A stretch of 25,381 nucleotides of DNA from a virus: positions 1 to 25,381 of the IMG/VR virus record IMGVR_UViG_3300030329_002075; one strand, given 5' to 3'. Positions 15,793-24,368 of this stretch are shown piece after piece. The notes under the pieces are model-generated. The model saw only the letters and a list, made by a program, of their open reading frames with translations, was not told the origin of the DNA and ran no database searches. Numbering within the stretch: the first letter of the stretch is position 1; every line of letters starts with the position of its first letter. The position numbers and the translations under genes are program-made.

Positions 15793-17019
15793 TTAACTTC
15801 TATTTTTATTGGTGCTCCTAATCTTTAATCCTCTACCGTGGTTTTGGCTTAAAGATACGACCTTGACTCCTTGAGATTTATTAATGCTTTGTGGTGATTT
15901 TCGAATATCTAAATTTACATTTTTCGAATTTTTCACTACATCATCAATGCCCTCTGCTTTTCCTTGTTCATAAAAGAACTCAGCAAAGCGTTCTGGATTC
16001 ATTGCCAGAGCTAAAGCTTTGTGATATCCTGTGGCATCTTTCATTAAACCTTTATCGTCTAAAAATCTGTTTATAAAAACAGATATATCTGATTGAGATT
16101 TTTTTAATTCTGCCGCATCTCCTGGTGAATAAGTAATTTTTTTATCGTTGATATCGAACTCAAAACCTTTGAACTCATTGTTAAACACTTGATCTGTTTG
16201 GTTTAAAAACCATTCTGATTTGCGCTTATTCTCCTCTTGGATACTTTGTGCTTCATTTAAATATTGCTTATAAGCTTTAAGCTGCTCTGCGTCTTGCTCA
16301 GAAACAGTTCCTTTTGACTCAAGAGGAACTTTATATGTTTCTTGCATATCAGCAAAATACTTTTTAGCCTTAGCAAGTTCTCTTTTTTTAGCTCGCATTC
16401 TTTTCTTCACTTCCCTTTCTTCATCTACCTCTTTATCATACCCAAACTTATCTTCCATTAAATCTTTGATATCACTATCATCCAACCCAACTTCAGTTTG
16501 CTTATAATAACGAGCCAATAAAGCATCGGCAGGAACATCTGCAATATCTTTTGTCATATTAACAAAATCTTCAATATTCCTACCAGTTTCTTTTTTATAC
16601 TTAAAGTAAGCCATAACGTCTTCAGGTAATTCTTCAGACTTTTCTTGCTCTTCAACTAACTCATTAATTGAGTTAATTTTCTTTCCGTATTTGTTTTCAA
16701 TAAATGAAAGAACATCTTCTTCATTTAGTGGAGGTTGTTCGACAACTTCCTCTTTTTTTTCTTCTTTTACCTCAGGTGGTGCTTCAGGTATTTTTTTTTC
16801 TTTTTTACTTAAATCCACCTTTATGTCTTTAGGAGGAGCAGAAGACTCTTCTTCTTTATTCTCTTTTCCTAAATCTTTTGCCTCTTTTATATTAGGCTTC
16901 TCTGGGCTATCTTTTGCCGCTCCTTCTTGTTTTTCTTCGTGTTTTTCTAAAAGTTCTTTTTCAACTTCTTGTTGGGATTTTTCTTCGACCATCCCTAGGT
17001 CTTTTACTTTTATTTCCAT
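15793..17019 (-). CDS. Capsid scaffolding protein
   Basis: 408 residues between portal and capsid genes. Residues 1-100 are low-complexity Glu/Lys/Pro (KKEKKIPEAPPEVKEEKKEE) and probably disordered. Residues 195-270 are a highly charged coiled coil (KKRMRAKKRELAKAKKYFAD, YKQYLNEAQSIQEENKRKSE). The C-terminal 40 residues are basic (KSPQSINKSQGVKVVSLS, RGLKIRSTNKNRS), as expected of a scaffold end that binds the capsid protein. No fold with catalytic motifs and no protease signature is visible. Highly charged helical proteins in this position are the classic scaffold. The charged repeats make sequence comparison unreliable, so gene order is the main support. Confidence 0.75.
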   Translation of the reverse strand: MEIKVKDLGMVEEKSQQEVEKELLEKHEEKQEGAAKDSPEKPNIKEAKDLGKENKEEESSAPPKDIKVDLSKKEKKIPEAPPEVKEEKKEEVVEQPPLNEEDVLSFIENKYGKKINSINELVEEQEKSEELPEDVMAYFKYKKETGRNIEDFVNMTKDIADVPADALLARYYKQTEVGLDDSDIKDLMEDKFGYDKEVDEEREVKKRMRAKKRELAKAKKYFADMQETYKVPLESKGTVSEQDAEQLKAYKQYLNEAQSIQEENKRKSEWFLNQTDQVFNNEFKGFEFDINDKKITYSPGDAAELKKSQSDISVFINRFLDDKGLMKDATGYHKALALAMNPERFAEFFYEQGKAEGIDDVVKNSKNVNLDIRKSPQSINKSQGVKVVSLSQNHGRGLKIRSTNKNRS

Positions 17020-17034
17020 TACATTAAATTTTTA

Positions 17035-17042
17035 CAAAGTTA
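17035..17042 (-). promoter_or_regulatory. TAnnTTTG promoter-like element (TAACTTTG) before scaffold and capsid genes
   Basis: In the 51-base gap behind the portal gene the minus strand reads TAACTTTG, 15 bases before the scaffold ATG. A second weaker TTTG lies just upstream (AAATTTGTATAACTTTG). It could give the scaffold and capsid genes an extra promoter so that capsid protein is made in excess of portal and terminase. Confidence 0.45.
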
Positions 17043-17070
17043 TACAAATTTTATCTACTTAATTTAAGCA

Positions 17071-19506
17071 TTATCTAGGCTCAAATTGTGCTAAATCAAA
17101 TCCATCTAAACTATCTTCGTTAGATTCAAAGTCAATAGGAGGAAGGTTGTTTTTACGTTGATTAATTAATTGTGATTGTTGCGTGTTTGCTTGACTAATT
17201 CTTTTATCTTTTGCTTTTTCTCTTTCTTTTTCTCGTGAATTAATTTGAGATTCTTGTATTCCTTTTAAGCCTAAGTTATATTGATATTCTTTTTCCATTA
17301 ACTGAGATTTTAATACCGCTTCGTTTTTCATTTTTTCTATATCAAACGCAATTTCAGCTTGTTTTATTCTCATTTCATTTTCTGCTTCAAACTGCATTTT
17401 TTGTGCTTCTTGTTGTGCTTGCATTTGTTGCACTTGCATTTTTGTTTGTGCATCCATTTGTTTTAACTCCATAGCTCGTTGTTGGTCTGCATCTTGTTTT
17501 TGTTTTCTTTTCAACTTTAAAAGTTGATTAGCCATTTTTACATTTTTTACTTCGCGAATATCTATTGCGTCTTCTAGGTTTATATCATTCTTAGATAACG
17601 CCATTTGTATATTTTGTTCTAATTGAGCTTTTTGTTCTTCATCGGGAGATATTTCAATAAAAATTCCAAAGTCATATAAATACAAATCTTTAATATCATC
17701 TAAAATTGCTACATTATATTTTCCAATTTGTAACGTAAACTCTTCTTTGAAATTAGAATACTCTAAAATATCTGCTACTCTACACGCCAATCCTTCTGCT
17801 AGTCTTCGAGTTAAGAAAAGGCCTCCTTCTAAAATGTGACGAGTGGCTGTATTAGAATTTAAAGCAGCAAGTTTTTGAACTCCCACTAAAGCATTTGGAT
17901 CAGGACTTGATCCGTCGCGCGCTTCATTTAAACCTGTGACACCGCGAAGCATATCTAAATAATGATTATAACTACCAATTAAACTTTGAATTTTAGCTTG
18001 GCCGCTGTTAGAGGTTAATTGTTGAATAGGAACTCGAGCATTATTAAACTCACCATCTTGGGTATAACTTCTTCCCACCACACTACCTGTTTGGAAATAT
18101 AAACGCAACGCGTCTTCAGGATTGTAGGCGTTCCCTGTGCCTAAGTCTACTTCATTTAAGCCGTCGGCATCTATGAACACACCATCAGGGACAACGCGAG
18201 CAATAACTTGTTGAAGTTTAAGATGAGTTATTTGTATTAAATCAGCAAATGTAATCATTCTTCTTACTAATGATTCAATCGCGCCTTTATACATACGTGG
18301 AGCTACAGCTACATAATTAGCAACTGCATGCTGAGAAGCTGATTTAGGTCTGACCATGTTTTCTGCTAACTCCCACTTTAACATAATATTTGTTCCCATT
18401 ACCATAATTCCCTCATACCACACTTCAATAGTTTTTTCTACTTTTTCGAAGTTGCCTTCTTCCATCATCTCTTCAGGAGGATTAAACGTGTCGTCTTTTT
18501 CAATAACACGAGACGCGTTACCTCCAAGGTTTTTCTTTTTATAAACAAACTTTTTAGTTGTCTTATAAGAAAAATACAATAGGGTAGCTGTATCTCTATA
18601 AAAAACACTATTCTCGTAATATTGAGCAACATTAAAATAATCATACCACGTTTGACTATGTAATGAAATTTCTTTTAAATCTTCAGTTGTTAAGCTTGGG
18701 TCAATTTTAATTAGCTCAGTTAAAGGAACAGTTTTAATTTCTCCCCAATAAAAACAATCTTTAAAGTAAGGATCTTCGGTGTAACTGTACACCACGTTGG
18801 CTGGATCTACATAACTTACTGTGACACCGTTACCAGGTAAAAATTCATGTTTTACCACGCCTAAACCTAAGACTGTTAAATCATAATCCACACGTTTTTT
18901 AATATCAATAAAATGATTGTCTTCTAAAATCGTGTTAATCGCTTCTTCTTCTGCAATTTCTATGCCAGGTTTATAATTTAACTGCATATATAAAGCTAAT
19001 TCTTCATCGGTTTCAGGTAAGTTTTCTGGGTCAGTTAAAAAAGGGTCAACACCAAAGTCAGTTTGAATTTGGTCTAACAAAGGTTTTGCTATCATATCAC
19101 CTTCTATCATGTCTTGATAGGCGTTTCTTTTTTCTGCAGAAAGAGCATCTTGAGCATACGCTTTTACGCTAAATAAACGGTCAGACATGCCGTTTACCAC
19201 AATATCTACAAACTTAGGGATAATAGGCACAGGAGTCCAGTCTAAATTTAAATAAGATAAATCCCCATCTACAGCTAATTCATTTTTATATTTAGCGATT
19301 GACTGCTCACCTCTAGCATACAAACGCAATCTCATATAATCTCTCCATTGAGAATAAAAACGACATTGGTTGCTGTCTTTTCTAAACCACTCATACTGAA
19401 TTGCTTGTCCTATTTGCAAACCAAACTCTTCGGTAGCTTTTTCACGGTCAGAAACAAATTGACTAGGAAACCCAACATTTGATATTTCAATCTTTATATC
19501 TTTCAT
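17071..19506 (-). CDS. Portal protein with long coiled-coil C-terminus
   Basis: 811 residues, directly after the large terminase (stop and start are adjacent). The body (about 40-620) has features of the large P22/crAss-type portal: early helices with basic residues (FYSQWRDYMRLRLYARGEQ), VPIIPKFVDIVVNGMSDRLF, a beta part with VSYVDPANVVYSYTEDPYFK, and the central helix region with KIQSLIGSYNHYLDMLRGVT and TGLNEARDGSSPDPNALVGV. The last about 190 residues (DADQQRAMELKQMDAQTKMQ, QVQQMQAQQEAQKMQFEAEN) form a Gln/Lys/Glu-rich coiled coil, comparable to the helical barrel of P22 gp1. It forms the dodecameric DNA channel at one capsid vertex and is the docking site for the terminase. Confidence 0.85.
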   Translation of the reverse strand: MKDIKIEISNVGFPSQFVSDREKATEEFGLQIGQAIQYEWFRKDSNQCRFYSQWRDYMRLRLYARGEQSIAKYKNELAVDGDLSYLNLDWTPVPIIPKFVDIVVNGMSDRLFSVKAYAQDALSAEKRNAYQDMIEGDMIAKPLLDQIQTDFGVDPFLTDPENLPETDEELALYMQLNYKPGIEIAEEEAINTILEDNHFIDIKKRVDYDLTVLGLGVVKHEFLPGNGVTVSYVDPANVVYSYTEDPYFKDCFYWGEIKTVPLTELIKIDPSLTTEDLKEISLHSQTWYDYFNVAQYYENSVFYRDTATLLYFSYKTTKKFVYKKKNLGGNASRVIEKDDTFNPPEEMMEEGNFEKVEKTIEVWYEGIMVMGTNIMLKWELAENMVRPKSASQHAVANYVAVAPRMYKGAIESLVRRMITFADLIQITHLKLQQVIARVVPDGVFIDADGLNEVDLGTGNAYNPEDALRLYFQTGSVVGRSYTQDGEFNNARVPIQQLTSNSGQAKIQSLIGSYNHYLDMLRGVTGLNEARDGSSPDPNALVGVQKLAALNSNTATRHILEGGLFLTRRLAEGLACRVADILEYSNFKEEFTLQIGKYNVAILDDIKDLYLYDFGIFIEISPDEEQKAQLEQNIQMALSKNDINLEDAIDIREVKNVKMANQLLKLKRKQKQDADQQRAMELKQMDAQTKMQVQQMQAQQEAQKMQFEAENEMRIKQAEIAFDIEKMKNEAVLKSQLMEKEYQYNLGLKGIQESQINSREKEREKAKDKRISQANTQQSQLINQRKNNLPPIDFESNEDSLDGFDLAQFEPR

Positions 19507-21753
19507 TTATTGTAATATTTCACTAAGAGAACCTCGGTTGTTATATCTTGCAAAGTTAATGCTTATTTTTGATTTTTTTTCTTGGGGAGTATAAACATGT
19601 TTTTGGTTTGCCATAATCGCTAATCCCGCACTAATTGTAGCATCATATTTAGTTCTGTTATTAATATTAAACCTTGCCCAATCTTCTAACGTACGCGTAA
19701 AATACATTGTTCCCATATCTCCTTGTTCTCTGTATGACCCTGTCATATCTAAGCCCACATGTTTTTCTATATAAGACTCAATGGCAGTGGCGTGTGACTG
19801 CTTGACATCTTCTGAGCTATTAGGTATTCCACCTAATTCTTTTTCACTTTTAGATAGTTTATTGTAAGTTCTATCTGGACGGTTTAAACTAAAGTTGCGA
19901 TAGCCCCTATTTTTAAAATGATACAACAAACGAGGTTTATTATTTTCCGCTAAAATAGGCATTCCATAAAACACACAAGCCATTAACACTTCTTCAAAAA
20001 ATATCTCTGCAGTTTGAGGACGAGCTACGTATTCTAAAAAAAACTCTGAGCTAGGCGCATTGTCCATATTAAATTTTGTCATTCCATGTAACGCACCATT
20101 TGACCCTCTACCTCCCACTGTTCCTGATATATCATAAGAGTCACAGCCAAATGAGCCAATATGTTCATTCCCTGGATATTTTTTTCCTTGTCGTATGGAT
20201 ACATTATTTTGTAAAGATTTTTCAGGAAGCCATGAAACTAAAAACCTACCTTTATTATTAGGTGTCCAAATTACTTTACTATCTACTTCTCCATTTTGCC
20301 AATGAAACGATCCTCGTGTTAAAAAATGTTCTTTAATTAAAGAATCATTATAATCTATTTGTTGATAAATTTTAGTTAAGTTAAATAAAGACTGCTTGCT
20401 TTCATCCCTAAACGCATGTGATTCGGTGCGAGGAAATTGACGATAAAATTCATTTAAAGCATCAGCGTCACTTTTTAAAGAACTTACTTCGTTTTCCCAA
20501 TAATTTATTGAACCTAAGTTTATATTTTCTTTATCTATTCCTTTCACACTTTTTTCAGGCGTATAAAAAACAGGCATGCCATGTTTGTCTATATACCCTT
20601 CAAAGTTCCATTCCATAGGAATAAATAAAGAATATAATCCTGATTTTGTTTCACCGTTTGCATTTCGTGTTGTTACATGGGAGTCATTAAATAATGTTTT
20701 AAAATTATTTCCTCCTTTATCTAACGCATTGGATGTAGAGCCCATCATACATTTTCCAATAATTTTACTTCCTAATCGTAAACATGTTTTTGTTACCCTC
20801 CAGTTGTTTAAAATGTTTTCTGGCTTTTCCCATTTTCCTGACTCGTCATGAATTAAAAGTTGTAATTTTTCTCCATCATAACTATTGTCTGAAGTATTTT
20901 TCCAGTCTATGGTGGTGTCTAAACCTTCTAGCTCTTCTACTTCAACATTATACATGTTCTTTTTTGTAATCTTAGATGCAGGCACACGATAGGCTAATTC
21001 TGTTTTAGGTTTATCCATACCATCCTGAATAGGTTTAAAAAAGAAAGGATAGTTGTTAGATATAGGAACAACCTTATCCGTAAACATTTTTTTAGCATCC
21101 CCCCCTGTTTTAGATAAAATTCCTATTCTAGCGTCTCTTGAAATAGTGGCTGTGTTTACTCCCTCACACGAACCCATAAAAGAAAATCCCGATCTTCTTA
21201 TTTTTAAATAACACATTCCAAACGAACGGCTATCCGCTTTACATGCTTCCCAAAAAATATAAAATATTCTATTAGCTTCTCGATAATCAGGATATCCTAC
21301 ATCTATTTTTGTCCACTGTAAATACATATAGTGCGTTCCTGTGATGTAGGTAGGGATGCCGTTATTCATAAACCACATTCCTTTTTCTCTTCGGTCAAAT
21401 TCTTTTTCAATGTAATTAATCCACTGTTGTTTAAACACGTTGCTCATTTCATTCCATTGAAATATAGATTTAATTCTGTCTAAGATTTTAGGATAAGAAA
21501 ACCTTACCCAATATTGATTATGAGGTTTATCATTTCTTTTATAACAAATTTTAGGAGTATAAGGTAATCCTATTAATAAACCATTGATGTTATATATGTC
21601 TCCTAACGTTCCATCTTTAGAAATAATTACTATATCATATTTTTTATTATACCCATATTCCCAATTTTGACGTTTGTTTTTATTTCTTTTAACCCTATTA
21701 GGAACAACCGTATTTTCTATAGTATAAAGATTATTTAGATTTTCTTTCTGCAA
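19507..21753 (-). CDS. terL: Terminase large subunit (packaging ATPase and nuclease)
   Basis: 748 residues. The ATPase part shows Walker B at L-L-I-H-D303-E304 and the coupling motif G338-S-T-S. The Walker A equivalent is K184-I-R-R-S-G-F-S: no GK[ST], but the pattern matches the deviant P-loop of lambda gpA (K-S-A-R-V-G-Y-S), with Lys at the front. The nuclease part has the RNase H-like acidic set: D538 in S-F-G-C-D-S-Y, E603 in P-I-L-A-E-N, and D704 in K-Y-D-A-T-I-S-A-G-L-A. It drives DNA into the prohead through the portal and cuts the concatemer. The gene overlaps the upstream 90-residue gene by 23 bases and abuts the portal gene, so translation is probably coupled. A 120-residue N-terminal extension before the ATPase core is longer than usual and has no recognised function. 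Confidence 0.88.
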   Translation of the reverse strand: MQKENLNNLYTIENTVVPNRVKRNKNKRQNWEYGYNKKYDIVIISKDGTLGDIYNINGLLIGLPYTPKICYKRNDKPHNQYWVRFSYPKILDRIKSIFQWNEMSNVFKQQWINYIEKEFDRREKGMWFMNNGIPTYITGTHYMYLQWTKIDVGYPDYREANRIFYIFWEACKADSRSFGMCYLKIRRSGFSFMGSCEGVNTATISRDARIGILSKTGGDAKKMFTDKVVPISNNYPFFFKPIQDGMDKPKTELAYRVPASKITKKNMYNVEVEELEGLDTTIDWKNTSDNSYDGEKLQLLIHDESGKWEKPENILNNWRVTKTCLRLGSKIIGKCMMGSTSNALDKGGNNFKTLFNDSHVTTRNANGETKSGLYSLFIPMEWNFEGYIDKHGMPVFYTPEKSVKGIDKENINLGSINYWENEVSSLKSDADALNEFYRQFPRTESHAFRDESKQSLFNLTKIYQQIDYNDSLIKEHFLTRGSFHWQNGEVDSKVIWTPNNKGRFLVSWLPEKSLQNNVSIRQGKKYPGNEHIGSFGCDSYDISGTVGGRGSNGALHGMTKFNMDNAPSSEFFLEYVARPQTAEIFFEEVLMACVFYGMPILAENNKPRLLYHFKNRGYRNFSLNRPDRTYNKLSKSEKELGGIPNSSEDVKQSHATAIESYIEKHVGLDMTGSYREQGDMGTMYFTRTLEDWARFNINNRTKYDATISAGLAIMANQKHVYTPQEKKSKISINFARYNNRGSLSEILQ

Positions 21754-22003
21754 AACCTTGAGTATTTTTAGTGTTAGAAATAGGACTGTCTATAATTTCT
21801 TTTTCAGCTTCAATGCGAGAAAGAATTTCAAACGCATCAAAGATAGCTAGTTTTTTTGTTGCCGCAGCGTTTTTTAATCTATCAGCTGCTAATTCATCGT
21901 CAGGATCAGGTTTAATAATATCTTCTTTAGCTACTTTAATTAGTTGTTTTACCGCTTTTCTTCCTGCTTCAATAATTTGTAATTTTATATCTTCTGTTTT
22001 CAT
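21731..22003 (-). CDS. Candidate small terminase subunit
   Basis: 90 residues, overlapping the start of the large terminase gene by 23 bases. It is helical throughout: MKTEDIKLQIIEAGRKAVKQ, then AADRLKNAAATKKLAIFDAF, then EILSRIEAEKEIID, ending in a basic tail. Small terminases in many phages lie just before terL and bind the packaging site through an N-terminal helix-turn-helix with a central helical oligomerisation part. Here no clear HTH is seen, so the call rests on position, size and helical character. A terminase accessory protein is the alternative. Confidence 0.5.
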   Translation of the reverse strand: MKTEDIKLQIIEAGRKAVKQLIKVAKEDIIKPDPDDELAADRLKNAAATKKLAIFDAFEILSRIEAEKEIIDSPISNTKNTQGFAERKSK

Positions 22004-22013
22004 AATATTAGAG

Positions 22014-22484
22014 TTATTTTTTTTTTAAAAAAGTTACTTGAATTAAACGAGACAAGTCGCCTTTTCCAAAATTTTCATATATATTTCGAGAATGATTAAG
22101 GTGAGCATCAAATACAATCATTCTATTATATGCCCCCACAAACATACACATAGGTTTTATATTATTATCATATAAAGTTGTGCCGTTGTATAAATTTTCT
22201 TGTTTATTTAAATATGTAATAACAGTTAAGTCTCCCATCATATCATCTTTATGAACAAAATTAGGCTCGGTTTGATCTAAAGGAGATTGTCTAACAAAAT
22301 TTAAAGCAATATTATAAGAAATAAATTTTTTTAAAACAAATTGAGCAATTTCGTCATTACCCCGTTCTTTAACAGACTTAAAAATATCGTTGCCTATAGT
22401 TACATCTTCAAACCCATTTTTTAATATTTTTTTTACATAGTCATCAGGGTTTTTTAATACATTGTTGAAAATATGTAAAATCAT
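22014..22484 (-). CDS. 2-oxoglutarate/Fe(II)-dependent dioxygenase-like protein
   Basis: 156 residues with the iron-binding facial triad: H78-K-D80 after PNFV, then a distal His in AHLNHSR (H131, or H128). The 2-oxoglutarate-binding Arg is probably R146 in LSRLIQVTF. Between them lie the expected jelly-roll strands (DLTVITYLNKQE, GTTLYDN, MFVGAYNRMIVFDAHL). The HxD ... YLN ... G-T ... F-x-G ... H-S-R layout resembles the DUF6445 group of dioxygenases. Such enzymes hydroxylate proteins or small molecules using O2; the substrate is unknown. The gene starts four bases inside the GroES-like gene (ATGA) and ends 10 bases before the small-terminase candidate, so it is surely co-expressed with packaging genes. 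Its short length means only the catalytic core is present. Confidence 0.75.
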   Translation of the reverse strand: MILHIFNNVLKNPDDYVKKILKNGFEDVTIGNDIFKSVKERGNDEIAQFVLKKFISYNIALNFVRQSPLDQTEPNFVHKDDMMGDLTVITYLNKQENLYNGTTLYDNNIKPMCMFVGAYNRMIVFDAHLNHSRNIYENFGKGDLSRLIQVTFLKKK

Positions 22485-23044
22485 AATTTAATTGTAATGT
22501 TATTTGTAAACATTCTATATAACTTTTCATCGTCTATATAAAACTCATATTCACTTTCTGGGGTAAAAGAAACTCTATCATTAACTTTTACTCCTAATTT
22601 TTCTAACTCTACGTTTCCATAACGTATCGTTCCTAACAAAGGCTCTTCGTTTCCTCCCTTTAAAATTATAGAATCTTCTAACGGTATCGGCTTGATAAAA
22701 CAATATTTAGAATGAGACCTCCATTCTCCTTTATGTTTGTATAAAAAAAACTGATCAAAATCTACAAAAAATAAATTTTCTTTAAAAAAACTTCTTCCGC
22801 TACGCTCTCTTCCTTTCATGTCGTAGTAGTATTTAAAAACATTATGATGCACCACCAAAGTATCTCCCTTTACTATTTCTCCTTTGTATCCTAAAGGAAC
22901 TTCTACTACTGTACAAAAACGATTGGATGCTTTATGGTCTTCTTGAGACGTGCTTGTAATTAATTCTACTTTTCCTACTTTTTTGGTGTTATTATATCTT
23001 TTATTATTAACAGGAGTAACAATAAAATAAAAAGGAGATTGCAT
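22481..23044 (-). CDS. Double GroES-like (co-chaperonin-type) protein
   Basis: 187 residues that read as two GroES-type beta-barrels in tandem. Domain 1 (about 5-105): FYFIVTPV, a mobile-loop-like stretch KVGKVELITSTSQEDHKASN, then TVVEVPLGYKGEIVKGDTLV (compare GroES G-E-V-L-A-V-G ... V-K-V-G-D-I-V) and a closing NLFFVDFDQFFLY (compare V-L-I-M-S-E-S-D-I-L-A). Domain 2 (113-187): CFIKPIPLE, EPLLGTIRYGNVELEKLGVK, VNDRVSFTPESEYEFYIDDE and KLYRMFTNNITI, again the barrel order, but with a shortened loop (LKGGNEEP). Phage co-chaperonins such as T4 gp31 replace GroES so that GroEL can fold the capsid protein. I infer a similar role here. The gene overlaps both neighbours by one and four bases. Confidence 0.65.
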   Translation of the reverse strand: MQSPFYFIVTPVNNKRYNNTKKVGKVELITSTSQEDHKASNRFCTVVEVPLGYKGEIVKGDTLVVHHNVFKYYYDMKGRERSGRSFFKENLFFVDFDQFFLYKHKGEWRSHSKYCFIKPIPLEDSIILKGGNEEPLLGTIRYGNVELEKLGVKVNDRVSFTPESEYEFYIDDEKLYRMFTNNITIKL

Positions 23045-23268
23045 TAAAAATTAATGTTATATTCTACTGAAACAGGCATCACCTGGTTAAACTCTTTCCA
23101 CAATACAATTTCATCTTCTTGTTGTATCCAGATTTTATAAGAACAAGAGTCTTTGTCATATTGAATAAGATGTATTTTATATGAGCCACCTAACACCTCT
23201 TGATTAGAGATATAGTGCATTGCCCCAGATTTGTAATCAGGGCCTATTGATATTTTTCTAATATCCAT
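23044..23268 (-). CDS. Small protein of unknown function
   Basis: 74 residues starting MDIRKISIGPDYKSGAMHYI. It looks beta-rich with alternating polar and aromatic residues (SYKIHLIQYDKDSCSYKIWI). The D-I-R-K-I-S-I-G-P-D-Y-K opening is one I recall from small proteins in marine phages, of unknown role, often beside co-chaperonin-type and dioxygenase genes. The stop shares one base with the ATG of the GroES-like gene (TAATG), so the two are likely coupled. It could be a partner of that protein; this is inference only. Confidence 0.6.
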   Translation of the reverse strand: MDIRKISIGPDYKSGAMHYISNQEVLGGSYKIHLIQYDKDSCSYKIWIQQEDEIVLWKEFNQVMPVSVEYNINF

Positions 23269-23285
23269 TTAATTTATATTAAATT

Positions 23286-24368
23286 TTAAATTGATGTCCA
23301 CAAATTAGTCCCATTACAAACTAACATTCTGTAAGGGGGAGCGCTCCATCCGTAAAGTATACTAACGCTAGTATCTCCTTCTATAGTATCTGAACCTGCT
23401 CGTTGCACCGTAATATTATTAGCTGCGTTAGTAGCAATAAATATAAACACCATTCCAGAAACGCCTGTAGCTGCTGCTGAAGGTAAAGTAAAGGTATGTC
23501 CTCCTCCAGATGTGTCTACAATTTGTACTGTTGCGCTATCAGCATCTAATGCTGTAGTAGCGCCTGCTCCTGTAGTGTTAGCTACTGAAAATTTAAGAGA
23601 TTTAGTCGTAAGGGCCTTCCCAACAGTAAATTTCTCCAGCACATTCATGTCTCCATTTTCCGCCATAGTAGAACGAAGGGTGTTGTTTGTGTATAATTGT
23701 ATATTGCCTGTTGCTGAGGTTGTTCCAATTTTCATCGCCCCGTCTGTAGCAGAAAAAATCTCAGTGTCTGCTGTTCCTGTAAAAGAAATTTCATTTTGAG
23801 CTGTATTGGCGATGTTTAAAGCTGCCGCACTAGCCGCCACATTATTAAGCGAAAGAGTATCTGTAATAGTTACAGCATTAGGGAGTCCGATAGTTAATGT
23901 TTGAGAGGCCGCTACAGTAGTAGTTTCAATTTCGTTAGTAGTTCCTGCTATTGTAAAATTTTGAGAATCCAAATCTACCGCGCCTATTACCGTAGGATCG
24001 TCTCCCGTAAAATCTAAGTCTGATCCTGAAACTTGCGCGTCGATATATGTTTTAAGGGCTAAGGTTGAGCCAATATTTGTATTGGCTGCTCCTACTAAAT
24101 TTACATCTGTAATTAAAGCCGTTCCCGCTATTGAGCCGTTAAAATAAGCTACCCCTTTAAGATAAAAATCTTTCCATTGCGCGGTAGTTGATCCAATATC
24201 ATACGTGTTGTCAGTTGTAGGAATTAAATCTCCTAGAGATACAACAGCCAAATCAGCAATACTTTGTGCAGTAAAGTTTTTGGTTGCATTGCTAGAGCCT
24301 ACATCTGTTCCTAATACTAAATCGGTAGCAGCGGGGGTAACGGTTTGATATGTACTAATTTTAGCCAT
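23286..24368 (-). CDS. Tail fibre / appendage-like protein
   Basis: 360 residues, rich in Thr, Ala, Asn and Ser, with the fibre motif IPTTDNTYDIGSTTAQWKDF followed by Y-L-K-G-V-A-Y-F-N-G at about 50-80, a pattern common in phage fibre proteins. The middle is built of short beta repeats (NFTIAGTTNEIETTTVAASQ, AMKIGTTSATGNIQLYTNNT). The C-terminal part (DSATVQIVDTSGGGHTFTLP ... GWSAPPYRMLVCNGTNLW) resembles the end domain of other marine phage appendage proteins. No chaperone or enzymatic domain is seen. Its ATG lies eight bases inside the previous gene. It could bind the host surface; its position before terminase, away from the other tail genes, is unusual but known in marine phages. Confidence 0.65.
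   Translation of the reverse strand: MAKISTYQTVTPAATDLVLGTDVGSSNATKNFTAQSIADLAVVSLGDLIPTTDNTYDIGSTTAQWKDFYLKGVAYFNGSIAGTALITDVNLVGAANTNIGSTLALKTYIDAQVSGSDLDFTGDDPTVIGAVDLDSQNFTIAGTTNEIETTTVAASQTLTIGLPNAVTITDTLSLNNVAASAAALNIANTAQNEISFTGTADTEIFSATDGAMKIGTTSATGNIQLYTNNTLRSTMAENGDMNVLEKFTVGKALTTKSLKFSVANTTGAGATTALDADSATVQIVDTSGGGHTFTLPSAAATGVSGMVFIFIATNAANNITVQRAGSDTIEGDTSVSILYGWSAPPYRMLVCNGTNLWTSI

Noticed and set aside
16691-17062. Plus-strand open frame of 123 codons, Ser/Phe-rich
   Set aside because: It is the antisense of the Glu/Lys-rich scaffold N-terminus; GAA/AAA codons read backwards give TTC/TTT, so stops are absent by composition.
19507-21753. Large terminase as inactive because GK[ST] is missing
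   Set aside because: The frame is intact, the other ATPase and nuclease residues are in place, and lambda gpA is active with the same type of P-loop.
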